A program made the translations under genes and the position numbers. Shown piece by piece: positions 36,782-48,700 of a stretch of DNA of 64,000 nucleotides; the first letter of the stretch is position 1; the number at the start of each line of letters is the position of its first letter. The stretch lies in contig NGZR01000004.1 in assembly GCA_002197995.1 (NCBI GenBank), positions 3,968,001 through 4,032,000 of the forward strand, read 5' to 3'. The notes under the pieces are model-generated. The model saw nothing but the letters and a program-made list of their open reading frames with translations, searched no databases and had not been told where the DNA came from. This DNA is from Gaeumannomyces sp. JS-464. Taxonomy: Eukaryota > Ascomycota > Sordariomycetes > Magnaporthales > Magnaporthaceae.

Positions 36782-37489
36782 GAGGGCCCCAAACCTTGTA
36801 GCCGTTGTTGCTTTTATGCTTCTTTTGGCTACGACTCTGGATCTGATTTTCTCAACCGAAAAGTAAAGTTGGGCTCGGCGTTGGATCTGGGATAGTTGGG
36901 ATATCCATGCCATACGCGATGGGTAAAAACAAAAGAAGAAAAATGATTTAGACAACGGAGATCTTTGTGATGGGACCTGAGCAAAACCGCTTGAGAGGGA
37001 GTTATGGTTTTTCGTAAGCTTAGAACTGCAGGGCACAGGGGGCAGCAACATCGGCCTTGTTGCCGAGCCAGATTTGGTCCCCACTCTGGGCCCCCAGCTT
37101 TCTCCAGCATAGGGCCGACTCGGCGGGACGATTTGCGGGGAAGAAATCTCTGGAAGCCACGCTGACGATGGTTCTCCTACGCAGTTACGTGCTCTTTCCT
37201 GCTTTCCTACCCCATCTTTTTTGCTTACCCCGGCTCATTTCCCCAACTTGAACCCTTGATCATGGCACTGCTGGGCCGAGGAAAATGACGCTGTAGTTAC
37301 CGATGCCATGGGCCGACAGTCCCCCAATACCCGATATTGTGCCGGTCCCCGCCCTGGACGGGCGAGTACAAAATGGCTTGCTCGACGTCGTGCCCCCCGG
37401 CGAGGGAGCCTGCGTCAGGCTCTACTGGATGGGGCTTTTACATGTCCTGAGTCCCTGAAGCGTCCAGCAGTAGGCAACAGGTGGACACC
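36782..37489. other. Intergenic region LYS1 to carboxylesterase
   Basis: 708 bp: LYS1 3' UTR and esterase promoter. Nothing further recognised. Confidence 0.45.
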
Positions 37490-39160
37490 ATGGCTCGACT
37501 CAGTCTGTTGGCGGTCCTCTCGGCCGTCGCCTCCGCCACGGCGGCCGCCGTCAGCCCGAGGCAGGACACCGTCTCGGGCACGGCTGTGGCTCGGAGACGC
37601 TCCGGCGGCTGCTCTGCCCCTACGGCGCACCTCAAGAACGGCACCTACTACGGCATCTACAACCCGACCTACCACCAGGACATGTTCCTGGGCATGCCTT
37701 ACGCCGAGCCGCCAATGGGCGACCTGCTCGCTTCCGGCCTCCGCTCACTCAGCGGCAGGAGCTGGAGGGCCGGCGCAACGCGACCGAGTACTCGCCCTTG
37801 TGCTTCGGGTACGGCAGCGACACCTGGGTGCTGGGCAACCACGTCTCCGAAGACTGCCTGACCATCAACGTGGTGCGCCCGCACGGCGTCAAGCCGGACG
37901 CGAAGCTGCCCGTCGCGGTTTGGATCCACGGCGGCGGCCTCACCAACGCGGGAGTGCGGACCCCGCGGTACAACATGTCCTTCATAGTCGAGCAGTCGGT
38001 CCGGATGGGCACGCCCATTATCGCCGCCAGCATCAACTACCGCCTGCACGCCTGGGGGTTCCTGTGGAGCGACGAGATCAAGAAGGCGGGCGCGGGCAAC
38101 CTCGGGTTCCGGGACCAGCGGCTCGCGCTGCAGTGGGTGAGGGAGAACATCGGCGCGTTCCGGGGCGACCCCGACAGGGTGACGCTGTGGGGCGAGAGCG
38201 CGGGCGGCCGCAGCGTGGCGGCGCAGATGCTGGCGTACGGAGGACGCGACGAAAAGCTGTACCGCGGAGCTATTTTACAAAGCGGAACGGGGTTCGACAC
38301 CGACTTTGGCGAGGTGCCGCGGGCGGGAGACCCCTGGCAGGACTACTACAACGCCCTAGCCGCCAAGGTGAACTGCGGCGGCAGGGCCGACTCGCTGGCC
38401 TGCCTGCGCGCGGTGCCGGCGTGGGCGCTCAGCGACGCCATCAACTCGACGGCGAGCCCGTCCTTCAGCACCGGCGCGTGGTCGACGGCGACTTCTTGCC
38501 GGCGCGGCGGCACAAGCTGCTCGGCGCTGGGGGAGCTTCACGCACGTGCCGCTGCTGATCGGGGCCAACTTCGACGAGGGCACCCAGTTCGGCAAATACG
38601 GCGTCGACACTGAGGCGCAGTGGCGCGCATACCTCCGCGACGGCGGCGCCGGCAACATCACCTCCGAGGTCCTCTCGGCGCTGTACCCGGACATCCCGCG
38701 CGTCGGCATCCCGGCGACGCTGGACGGGCGGCCGCCCGTGGGTGGTCCCAAACTACGGCGCCATGTGGAAGCGCGCGTCGGCGTTCGGTGGCGACCGGGC
38801 GCAGCACGGGCCGCGGCGGCTGTGGGCGCGCACGTGGGCCAAGGCCGGGCTGCCCGCCTGGAGCTACCACTTCAATGTGCTCGTCAACGGCATATCGCCA
38901 GTCCTGGGCTCCGGGCACTTCCAGGAGGTCGCCTTCGTGTTCAACAACACGGGCGGGCTGGGCTACGAGACGGCGGTGGCGGTGAACCCGTTCGCGGGCA
39001 AGCCGGCGACGTTTGGCACGCTGGCCAACGTGATGTCGCGCATGTGGGTGGGCTTCGTCGCCTCGGGCGACCCCAACGCGCACGGCGGCGCCACTGAGGT
39101 GCGCTGGCCGCGCGGTACGACGCCGACGAGCCGCGCAACATGGTGTTGATGTCAACGTGA
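37490..39160 (+). CDS. Secreted type-B carboxylesterase (multiply frameshifted)
   Basis: About 557 residues when joined. Start ATG 37490 (CACCATGG) with a signal peptide MARLSLLAVLSAVASATAAA. Conserved blocks: DMFLGMPYAEPP, SEDCLTINVVRP, PVAVWIHGGGL, the oxyanion/elbow region RVTLWGESAGGRSVA (nucleophile Ser in GESAG), AILQSGT, PLLIGANFDEGTQF, FNNTGG and a C-terminal WPRYDADEPRNM. The reading frame changes near 37730, 38481, 38530, 38738 and 39113. Between breaks, long stretches stay conserved, including all of the catalytic core in one frame (37798-38470). Error is the simplest reading, but five breaks in 1.7 kb is the densest in the window, so a recent pseudogene remains possible. Substrate unknown (lipase/cholinesterase-like fold). 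Confidence 0.85.
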
Positions 39161-39284
39161 CGTCGCTTGCGCACGCCGAGCCGACACGTACCGAACGGAG
39201 CAGATTGAGTATCTGATCCAGAAGTTGTGGTCGTGATGAGTCGTTGGGGAATCTGGGTCCTTTTGCGAGCATTGGGTAAACGGA

Positions 39285-39294
39285 AATAAATAAA
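39285..39294 (+). terminator. Polyadenylation signal of the esterase gene
   Basis: AATAAATAAA, two overlapping AATAAA hexamers 125 bp after the inferred esterase stop, followed by a T run. Confidence 0.6.
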
Positions 39295-40358
39295 GCTTTT
39301 TTTTTCCTGATGCACCAAACACATGGATGCTGTTTGTTCCTGCGCTGTAACGCCACCGCCCCGACCGACGGCTGCAGCTCGCCCTGTCCCGGCTACTGCC
39401 GGTCCTAGGAACTGCACGGAGTGAGAGGCCACCTCGCAGCTGGTCTGTCTGATGGTCTGCAGCAGTGGTGCGCTGTCCTTTTCGTCCCGGTGTTTTGGGA
39501 GGTGGGGGTGGTCAACTGGCATGCTCCGACGGCGGAAGCAAAACCATGAAAAAGAGTGGGACAGGAGACTGAAGACAGAGAGAGGCGAGAAGAGCCGCCT
39601 CGGCAAGCGGAGCTTGGCTAGCGTGCCCCAGCCCACAAGTCCGAAACAGGGCTCGCAGTCGGGTCTTTTGTGCAGCATGTGGAAAGAACCTAGGTTAGGC
39701 GTGTGGTGTGTGGGCCTGCGCTTGCCTGCCTCGATTGCCTGCCTGCCTGCCGCCCGCCCGGCAAGCACGATTCGTGGCGTGGCCATGGTGGTGGGCGGAA
39801 CAGCGGGCGGGCGGCTGGCATGGGGCCCCTTGGCACTGCCTGGTCGTTCATCCAAGCCATTGATTGCGCTCAATCTCTGCACGATTTGTTGTATTTGTTT
39901 CTTGTTGCGGACCTACATTTTTCCCTCCAATTTTTTTTTTCTCGGCTTGATCGATCGCCCTGCCGCCCTGGCGCCGTCGAGTCCTTTCTTGGTTCGCATA
40001 GCCTCGTCTCCCTGGACAGTGCAGGAGTACGTGCCCCTTTACGACCTGTCTGATTCTTAATTTTTGCTTTCTCTCTTGTGTTGCACCATCCGCAGCACAA
40101 CCAATTGTTCGGTATTGTCGGCCACAGCCCCTAGCCGCGTTTGCCCATGGTCCGTAGTGATCCAGCTCCAGCCCGACAGCTGTTTGTTGTCCCTCCATTT
40201 TTTGCACCTTCCCCTCCGCAGCTGCTGCAGACCACACTCCTCTGGCCAACCACCAGCCCGCCAGCCCGCCAACCAACCACATCGCCCTCCCGTCCCGCGC
40301 CTTGGTTGACGCAGAGCAGCAGCCGACTCGATCGCCCTGTCGCCTAGTCCAGCCCACC

Positions 40359-40379
40359 AAAAAAAAAAAAAAAAAAAAA
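40359..40379 (+). repeat. 21-base poly-A run in a 5' leader
   Basis: Uninterrupted A at 40359-40379, 133 bp upstream of ATG 40513 and in the mRNA sense strand. Confidence 0.85.
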
Positions 40380-40512
40380 GGAACACAAAGGCAACAACGA
40401 CAATCGTCGAGCCCCGCCCCCAACCGCCATCCTACCTCGCGTCCGACTCGAGCAGCAGCCCTCCTATCTCCGCACCACCGCGTCGGCCGTTTCGATGAGA
40501 TAGAACCGAAAT

Positions 40513-43500
40513 ATGTTATGGCTTTCCTGGACGACCGCTGGCCCGTCTCTGCTTCTCTTGTGCGCCATCCTCGCATGGTGGTATACCGAGTATGACTTGC
40601 CCCCATCAAACCATCAAACGCTGCTCCCCATGCGGAGACTTCCCTCGTCCCCCTCACTTCGGGGCGATTACTGACCGCAGAACCCTGCGACTCCTCACAG
40701 GCCCAAGACCGCCCAGCTCAATTTCATCGTCCTCGTCGGCTGCTTTTTCTTTTTCTGGGCCGTCGACCCGGAATTGGCACGCGATCTCCCCGTCAATATA
40801 TTCCATTACTGCGCCAGCACCTTCCTGCTCCTTCATCTCGATAGTTTCCTTGCCGGCTTCGTCGCGTCCAATGCGAGGATGTTATTTACTGGCGCCGCGG
40901 TTGTCTGGTGCGTCATACACGGCCCCTCTCCCATGCATCTGGGGGAGTCAGACCTGGCTAACCCGTGGGCTTTTTGCTTGCGCTCCCCATAGGCTCCTCC
41001 GCCGGGCGTCCCAGACCCTCTGGAAACCCGTGCCCGAGCTCATTGGAATCCTGGGCCTTGAGGTCCCCGACAGCCCCGATGTCTCTCTTACGGGAATCGC
41101 TGCGGACAAGGCTACACTGACGTGGACCAGAGCCCAGCCCAGCCGCCCGGTGCAAAAATTCCTCATCCAGGTCAATGGAGTCAATGGTGAGTGGGACCGT
41201 CTTGCGAACCTTGCGGCTTTTGCTCCGGAACACCCGAGACAAGGCCCGAGAGCAGGCTCCTAACTGTGGCGGTGGTGCTTTTGGAAACGTAGTGGGCGAA
41301 ATTGCGAGCAACCAGGACAACTTCATCATCGTATCGGGCCTCAAGCCGGACCATTTCTATAACGTGCGCGTCATCGCCGTCGGGGCCAATAATTTCCAGG
41401 CCGGCAGCCGTGTCATCCGCCTCCGGACATTTGCCAGAGACGGACGTCCCCAGCTCGGAAACGCTCGTCTGCCCTCCAATTTCACTCCGGACGAGCAGGG
41501 TCTGTCCTCTCAGACCGAGGTCGTCGATGAGAATGGTGCCCCGCGAAGTCCCGTGCCGGCTGTAGAGACGGCCGCCGTGTCGGAAGCCCCGCCTCAGGTC
41601 GTGACCCGCGAGGCCAACCCTTCCTCGGTCCCTGGGATGCGGAGGAATACAGTCGGCAGACGTCACTCGCCGTCTGTTGCCGCGATGGACCAACCGCCCC
41701 CCCCCGCCTCCAGAGGCCGAGGCTGCCGAACCCACGGACGCGCAGATGGACGTGCTGGGTGAAAAGTACAAGGCGCTCCTGCGAGAGACGGAGGAACTGA
41801 CCGAGATGATCGCAAAGGAAGAGGAGGACCACAGGCAGACGCTGAGCGAGATGGAGGCGGAGAAGCAGGAGAAGAAGAAGGAGCAGAAGAAAAAAGAGGA
41901 ACACACGGAGAAGCTGAGGCGGGAGCAGGGGACTACGGAGCGCCTCATGCGTAACGCGCTGCAGCGGAGGTCTCAGAAGGAGAAGCTGCTAAAGGAGAAG
42001 CAGACCGAGCGTACCAAGCTCGGGGAACGCATGGCACACTTCGAAAAAGGCATCGAGGAGATGCGCAGGGACCAGGAGAGATTCGCCAAAGAGAAGGAGA
42101 AGCTGGAGGAGGAAAAGAACTCGCAGGAGGACTCCTTCAGGAGCGAGGTCACGACGCTATCGACGGAATGCAGCAACATGGAGGCAGAGCTCAAGGAGAG
42201 GCGTGCGCAGGTCAAGGAGCTGGAAGACGCTAGGAAGAAGCTTCCAGGGGGCGAAGATGACGCAGAGTGGCGCGAGCAGGACGCCGAAGCGCGTAGAGAG
42301 TGGAACAGGCGGGAAAGGGAGCTGCATGCCGCGCTCGACTACGAGAACAAGCGGACTCGCCAGCTCGACGAGTCGACGCTGGGCATCTCGACGCAGCTGC
42401 AGCAGATGCAGCAGTTGCAGCAGCGCGAGTTCTTTGTCCAGCCCAACTCGTCAGGGGTCGAGTTCGGCGACGGTTTGAGCAGCCAGATGAAGCGGAGGAG
42501 CAGGAATGGCAACTCCATGTCGGGGGTCGCCGTCGGCCCGTCGCCGGCCATGAATCCCGCCTACCCCGTGTCGGAAGTCACAGGGGCCGCGGTGCCGGGC
42601 TTCTCGGCTAGCCGGCTGTCGGGCCCGCCTGGGTTTGCGCCCATCCCATTCATGCCTCTGCCCGCTGACACGTGTGCAGAGTCGGGTATGTCTCGTGAGG
42701 ACGCCATTAGGGCGCTGACGGGAGACGCGCCTCTCAGCCCGACGGCCAAGGCCCTCCTGCCGTCGCACATCTTCATGGACATGGATGACGACGACCCGAG
42801 CCCCGACCAGAGCCCGTTCGTACCGCCCCCACGGCTCGGATCGCCGGCCAATGATCCACAGTCGCCGGGCTCCAACTCCAACAAGTCGATGAGCATGCTG
42901 TCTAGCCCCCGCGGCTCGACCCACAACCTGCCCTTTCCTCAGTACGGGGAGCCTGGCGATAGGAGGTCGCTGAAAAGCGCGAGGGATCTTGGGGCGCCGC
43001 TGTCGTCGCCACCCCTCCCGGTGGCCCAGCCTGAGGGCAAGGGCTCCTCGCTGGCCAGCCTGCTGAAGTTCCAGCGGTCTAGGGGCTCGAAGCCGCCCGA
43101 GATGGAAGGGCCGGCGCTTGGAAGCCTCAAGCCCGGCCAGAGCCAGTCTTTCCCGCGTCAGTCGGACGAGCCCGAGAGCCTGGCCAATAGGAGAAAGCTG
43201 AGCCTCTCCTCGTGGAACGGCATGTTCAACCGCAACTCGGCCGGGCCAGAGGTGCAGCAGGATCCGCGTATCCCGCCCGCTTCGACGACTGGCCGCTTTT
43301 CGGCCCGCAACATTTTCCCCTTTGGCGGCTCACGAGCCACGAGTGGCGTCTTCCAGGAGAGGGACCCGAGCAGCCCACGCCCGGCTTCCATCGCCTCGTC
43401 GGACCTGCCACGGCCCTCCACCGAGGGGGCCTCGGGCATCTGGGGTCCTCACCCGGCCGATGTGCATGTCATCGCCGGAAAGACGTGGCCATGGTCGCCG

Positions 43501-44508
43501 CCTGAACACGGCTGGTCTCGCAATCCCTCGCGCCGCCCTTCGATCCACGGGTCGCCGTCGGCGCTGAAGACCACCCTGGCTTCGGCTGACGACGAGATCC
43601 TAGACGAGGAGGCGCTGATGAAGCACGGCGCGCTGCCAAGCCAGGTTGGGGTGATCGGGAGCAGACCACCGGGCGCCAAGAAATCGCTCAAGACACTCAA
43701 CCCTGCGGCGCCTACCTTCATGACGAGCCTGTTCAAGTCATCCAAGGATAAGTCCAAGGAAGGCAAGGGCAAAGACAAGGAAAAAGACAAGGATAAAGGC
43801 AAGATCAACGAGGGCCTCACATCTCCGGCTGGCGAGACGTCGCCGTCGGACTCGCGCATCTCGCGCGACGGCATGTCGGTGCACACGGAGACATCTGTGT
43901 CCGAGCCGCGTGAGTCCTTGACGCTGGACACGAGCCTCTCGAACACGCTGTTGGACGCGGGCCTCGGTTCAGCCACGCCCAGCAGCTCCAAGGACAACGG
44001 CCACCCGGATAACGTGGTTAAGAAACTGTTCCGCAAGAGCAGCTCGAGCAAATTCAGCTTCACCTCGCGCCTGGGCAAGAAGGGTCCCGGCAGCGTGTCT
44101 GCAAACTCGGACACCCACGGCCGCTCGAGCATTGGCGACCTCGACGACGCCGGTCTGCCCGCCGCGTCGGGCCTGAGCCCCGACAGCTTCGGCTACGGCC
44201 ACGGCTTTGGTGGCGGTGACTCGTCCCCCTCGGCCGCCGCGATGCTCGGGCGCGGGGTCGACAGCGTCACCAGTAGCCCGTCGCTAGGGCCGTCAAAGTT
44301 TGGCAGCAACAGCAAAGACAAGGACAACAGCAGCAGCAGCAAGGACCGGCCCGAGAGCCGCATGAGCAGCTCTCACCGCTGGTTCTCGATGAAGAAGAAG
44401 GGCAAGGAAAAGGAGTCCCTCGAGATTGACAGGGCGAGTGTTGCCGACTCGGACGGGCCGCCTCCCATGGCGACGCCCGTGACCGAGAGAACGTCGAGGG
44501 ATATCTGA
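40513..44508 (+). CDS. Multi-TM protein with FN3 domain, coiled coil and long disordered tail
   Basis: About 1230 residues from four exons: 40513-40589, 40701-40907, 40993-41186 and 41293-44508. The N-terminus is hydrophobic: PSLLLLCAILAWWYTE in exon 1, LNFIVLVGCFFFFWAVDPE and one or two more helices up to AVVWLLRR (residues 1-105), so three or four membrane spans. A fibronectin type III domain follows (DSPDVSLTGIAADKATLTW, then IVSGLKPDHFYNVRVIAVG, about residues 135-235). A long Glu/Lys coiled coil runs from MDVLGEKYKALLRETEEL for about 190 residues. The rest is Ser/Pro-rich and disordered, with Lys-rich KDKSKEGKGKDKEKDKDKGK and a basic C-terminus. The C run at 41697-41705 has nine Cs where eight keep the frame. 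I recognise the architecture as a fungal FN3 protein, not a named function. Confidence 0.82.
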
Positions 44509-45787
44509 GCCCAGTCGGAGGTGTTGCTGTTTGTTTCTTGTTGATTTTTGCTGTTTGGTCTTTGCCGGGGTGTTTGTTGTGCCGCGTTGAGTTTGCTGTC
44601 TAGTCCTTGGGCGTCTCTGTCTTGATTCTGCGTCGTCTGCCGTGTTTCCCTGGCCATTTTGGGCTACCTAGCAACCTTGGCTCCTCCTCCTGCTGCTGCT
44701 ACCCCTGGACATCGGGTATTTTGACCTGCCTACCTCCCTAGCCAGACATCCAGCTACTTTTCGGGGGTCGACGGGGGGAGAGGACCATCGAATACAATTT
44801 CCAAAAGCGTTTCCAACATCAAAACATAAGAGCATCCTATCCAATCTGCCTTGACCCTGGCTATAAAGGGTTCACGTTCCAACTTCCATTCCAGGCAATG
44901 CCATTCTGAAAGATAGACATGTATCGTAAAGAAAAAAAATATATTACAGGCAATCGTGCCCGTCCCGTGTCTGATTTTGTGCCATCGCAATCCGGGGCAT
45001 TTCCAAAGCCTCTGTTCTGGTCCGTCACGCTTTCAACACGCCCAGGTCGCAATTCCATCCAGTATCACCCGCCCCCGCCGTCAGCATGTCCCACTCAACC
45101 GCCAGCTGTTGCCTTGCTTTCCTATATCCAGGTGTCCATACCAGGCCGCCGACATCGATTACGTACAGGCGCTGGGCTCCTGGGATACAGGCTTCTGTTC
45201 TTTGTTTTCTTTTCTTTATCTTGCCCTTCCTCAACCCGTTCCAATCTTGAGCGCGTGAGGGAGGGAGCCTGAGACTGGCGCTTCAGGGCCGCCACGACCT
45301 AAAGATTGAAAAGAGAAGCCAAGATGGAAACCTAAGCCCCAGGAACTAGGAGGAATGAAAGAAAAACCGAGGTCTCCGATGCGTGTACATACCCTGCTCT
45401 ATGATAATCCCATGCTGTTTCATATGCTGGAGTAAACCCAAAGACGCCATGCAGGTTGAGAACGAAGGAAAGAAACGACGGAAAATAGAGCCGATAAAAA
45501 AGGAGGAAGGTGAGAAAAAGAAACCTTAGAACCACACCAATTTTTTTTCTTTCTCAAAAGAGCTAGGAAAACGCGCCAGGATGCGCGTGTACACAATCCC
45601 TCATCGTCCTTATCCTCCCGTCAAGACCCCCGAGAGATCCCTTAAAAAGTGAGGGTATTAAATGATGAAATAGCGAGAGAACGACAAGGAACAAAAAGAC
45701 AAACCAAACAACATCCGCTAGAAGGCAGCAGAGACGACTTCAAACATGGCCCTAGGGATGGGTCATGGCGGAGGCGCGCTTTGTTCT
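44509..45787. other. Convergent 3' intergenic region
   Basis: 1.28 kb between the FN3 gene and the histidine kinase stop. No coding block recognised; A/T-rich stretches at 44810-44950 and 45300-45740 probably include both 3' UTRs. Confidence 0.45.
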
Positions 45788-48700
45788 CTAATCAGCCATA
45801 CGCCCCGTCGACCCGCCGCCGCTGGACGCGCGCTGCTGCCGCATGGCCGCCTCCTGGATCCCCAGCTTCTCGATGTTCTCCTCGGTGAGCGAGTCGCCCA
45901 GGATGCCCCGGCGGGTGATTCGAGCGAGTAAGACGGCGAAGGCCACCCGAGCTCGGCGCTCCCGGCTGCGTCCACCAACTTGTCGTCGCGCGAATGCAGA
46001 GCGCGCTCGCTGGCCTCGACGAGCCGTAGCGCCTTGCGGGGCCGTTCGAGGGGCGTATCGCCTTTAGAGCTAAGAAGGTGGTGGTAGTCCGGGAAGCTGG
46101 AGCCCTCTCGAGCTGGCCGCGGAGTCGTCAGCCCGGGCTGCCGCCCGGCTTCCCCATCGTCGTCGCCCTGTCCTCCATGGCTCGCACCGCCGTTGGGATC
46201 GATCCTGAGGATCGCCGTGGGTTTGCGCTTCCCCGCCGAGGGCCTTCTCCCGGCTGCCGAAGTCGGCGGGGGGTCCCTGTTGGGCTTTGGCCCAGCGTCG
46301 CTTGCACTGTCCGCGCTCTGGTCCTCGGGATCCGTGGCGCCGCAATGGCCGTCCGGGACCGAGCATTCAGATGACGAGGACAGCCCGGACGACGGTGCTC
46401 CTGGTGGTTTCTTCCTCTTAGACATGGCCCAGCGGACCAGCATCTTTTCCAGAATTTGGCTGCGCACAGGTTTTGCGAGATAGTCATCCATGCCCGCCTT
46501 TCTGCACTTTTCGCGATCGCCCTGTATGGCCGACGCGGTCATGGCCACAATAGGCACGTCCTTGACGTAGGCCTTGTATGGCGCGTGGTGCCGCAGCACG
46601 TGCGTGCACCTATAGCCGTCTATCACGGGCATCTGCACGTCCATCAGGATAATGTCGGGACGCAATGCCTGTCCATCCTGTGCCTTTTCGAGGTATTCTA
46701 GCGCTTCCTTACCATTCCATGCGGCGCTGACGGTGAAGCCGAGTCTCTTGATGGTCTTGGTAGCGATCTCTTGGTTGATAGCATTGTCCTCAACCACCAG
46801 GATATGTACCTTGCCTCGCGCATCCATGTCAAGGTCTTGCGCGAGGGGCGGCGAGGGCAAGACGAGCGACCTCTTTCGGCTGACCGTGTTGGTGGCATTG
46901 TTTGCCGCTGACTGCTCTGAGCCCACTTCGGCGCTGCCCATGTTCGCGAGAGTCGAGTGGGGATCAGGGTCCATCGAGCTGTTGCGCGAGACGCTCATCT
47001 CGGACTGCAGCCTGTCGGGCAGCGATTCGATCTCGACGAGATCTCCTGACTCCACGCCATGTTGCGGCTTGTTGAAGGGGATCCAAAACGTGGCCGTGGT
47101 TCCGACCCCCAGCGTGGACTCGAGTGACATGCGGCCCTTCATCAGCTCGAGCAGGTTCTTGCAGATGGTCAGACCCAGACCCGTCCCGCCAAATTTGCGC
47201 GCTGTCGAGGCATCCCCCTGACTAAAAGGCTGGAACAGGCGCCGTCGCACCTGCTCCTCAATCCCGATGCCCGTGTCCTCAACGACGAACTTGATCTCAA
47301 TCGTAGATCGATTCTCCCTCTCCTTCTGTACCGAGAACTTGACGTAGCCCTGCGTCGTGAACTTGATGCTGTTTGTCAGCAGGTTCGTAATGATCTGCCT
47401 CACCCGCCCCGGATCGCCCAGCACGACCAGGTCCTTTTCCACGTCGGGCGCTATCTCGGACTGGAAGTCCAGGCTCTTGCGCTCGGCTGCGAAGCTGAGC
47501 ATCTTGTTGACATCGCCCACTATGACCGACAGCGAGAACTGCACCTCCTCAATGTCCAGCCGCCCTGACTCAACCTTTGAGAAATCCAAAATATCGTTGA
47601 TGACGGTAAGGAGAGCATTCGCGGATCGATATACTAGCGGTGGTCGAGCGTCGTCAGCACGGCACTAAAGATCTCACGACGGCTGAACCCAAGACTTTTG
47701 AGACCGCCTTCACGCTTCTAGAGTAGACTCACTATTCTCTGCGTATTGCCGTTGCTCCGCGTCCAGCTGGAGATCCAGGAGTAGCTCAGCCATTCCGATA
47801 ACCCCGGTTATGGGGGTGCGTATTTCATGAGACATCTTTGCTCAGAAGAACAGTTAGAATATCTCGAGGATATCTTGAGCTGGGGAAAGGGGTTGGTATG
47901 AAGTGTTTTTCTAACATTTGCTAGGAACTGGCTCTTCAGCCTGCTCGCCTCCTTGGCAGCGGCCTCGTTGGCCACCAGCTGTCGCCTCTCTTTGGCCTGC
48001 TCGATGAGGTCCATCTCACGAGCGCGAAGCTCAGTGACGTCGAAGATGACACCTATCACACCCTCGATGGCCCCTTCTTGGTCCATAAAGCCATATGCAG
48101 TCTTTGTCTTCCCTATCACCGGGATGAAGCGAGTCCGGTACCAACGACCATCTGGGTTCGAAAATAGTCGGTCAGCCCCAAGGGTTGAGTCGTCGCTGTG
48201 CCTCGAGTTCGGATTGGACGCTTACCTATCCCATGCTCCTGGATGTCCTCAGTTGACCTACCAGCGAGGATTGACTCGACTGGTTCCAGGAAACGCGGCC
48301 TCTCGCCATCCTCGAGATGTGAGTTCAGGCGGTTGAAGACCTCGTACATGTTTTGGCCTAGGTACCACCGAGACCCATCGTCATGGTCGCGGTACCGCTC
48401 GCCGGTCGCGTCCCAGCTCAGCGAGCCCTCCAGCATGGTGACCCTGCGGTCTGTGTCCACGGTGAAGATGGTGACGTGCGCATGTGAGATGACGGTCAAA
48501 AGTTGCTCTCTCAGGCGCTTGGCTGCCAGCTTGGCCTCCATGCTCTCATGAACATCGGTACAGGTTCCTAAACAATGGAGGCAACATCCGAGGTGTAAGC
48601 GACTGGCAGGTCGAGGACGAAGTGTCGGCTAGATCCCGTAGGGGCAGGGCACCTACCAAACCACTTTGTGATTTCCAGAGTATCTTTGTCCCGCAGGGGA

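Larger units (their letters stand above)
39161..40512. other. Promoter and long leader of the FN3 protein gene
   Basis: 1.35 kb between same-strand genes. It holds a GCCT repeat (about 39735-39760), pyrimidine-rich DNA around 39920-39950, CA-rich DNA after 40150 and an A21 run at 40359-40379 close to the start codon. Confidence 0.5.

Noticed and set aside
37308..38558. 416-codon plus-strand frame over the esterase
   Set aside because: Mostly off-frame relative to conserved esterase blocks; it captures only one short true segment near 38480-38530.
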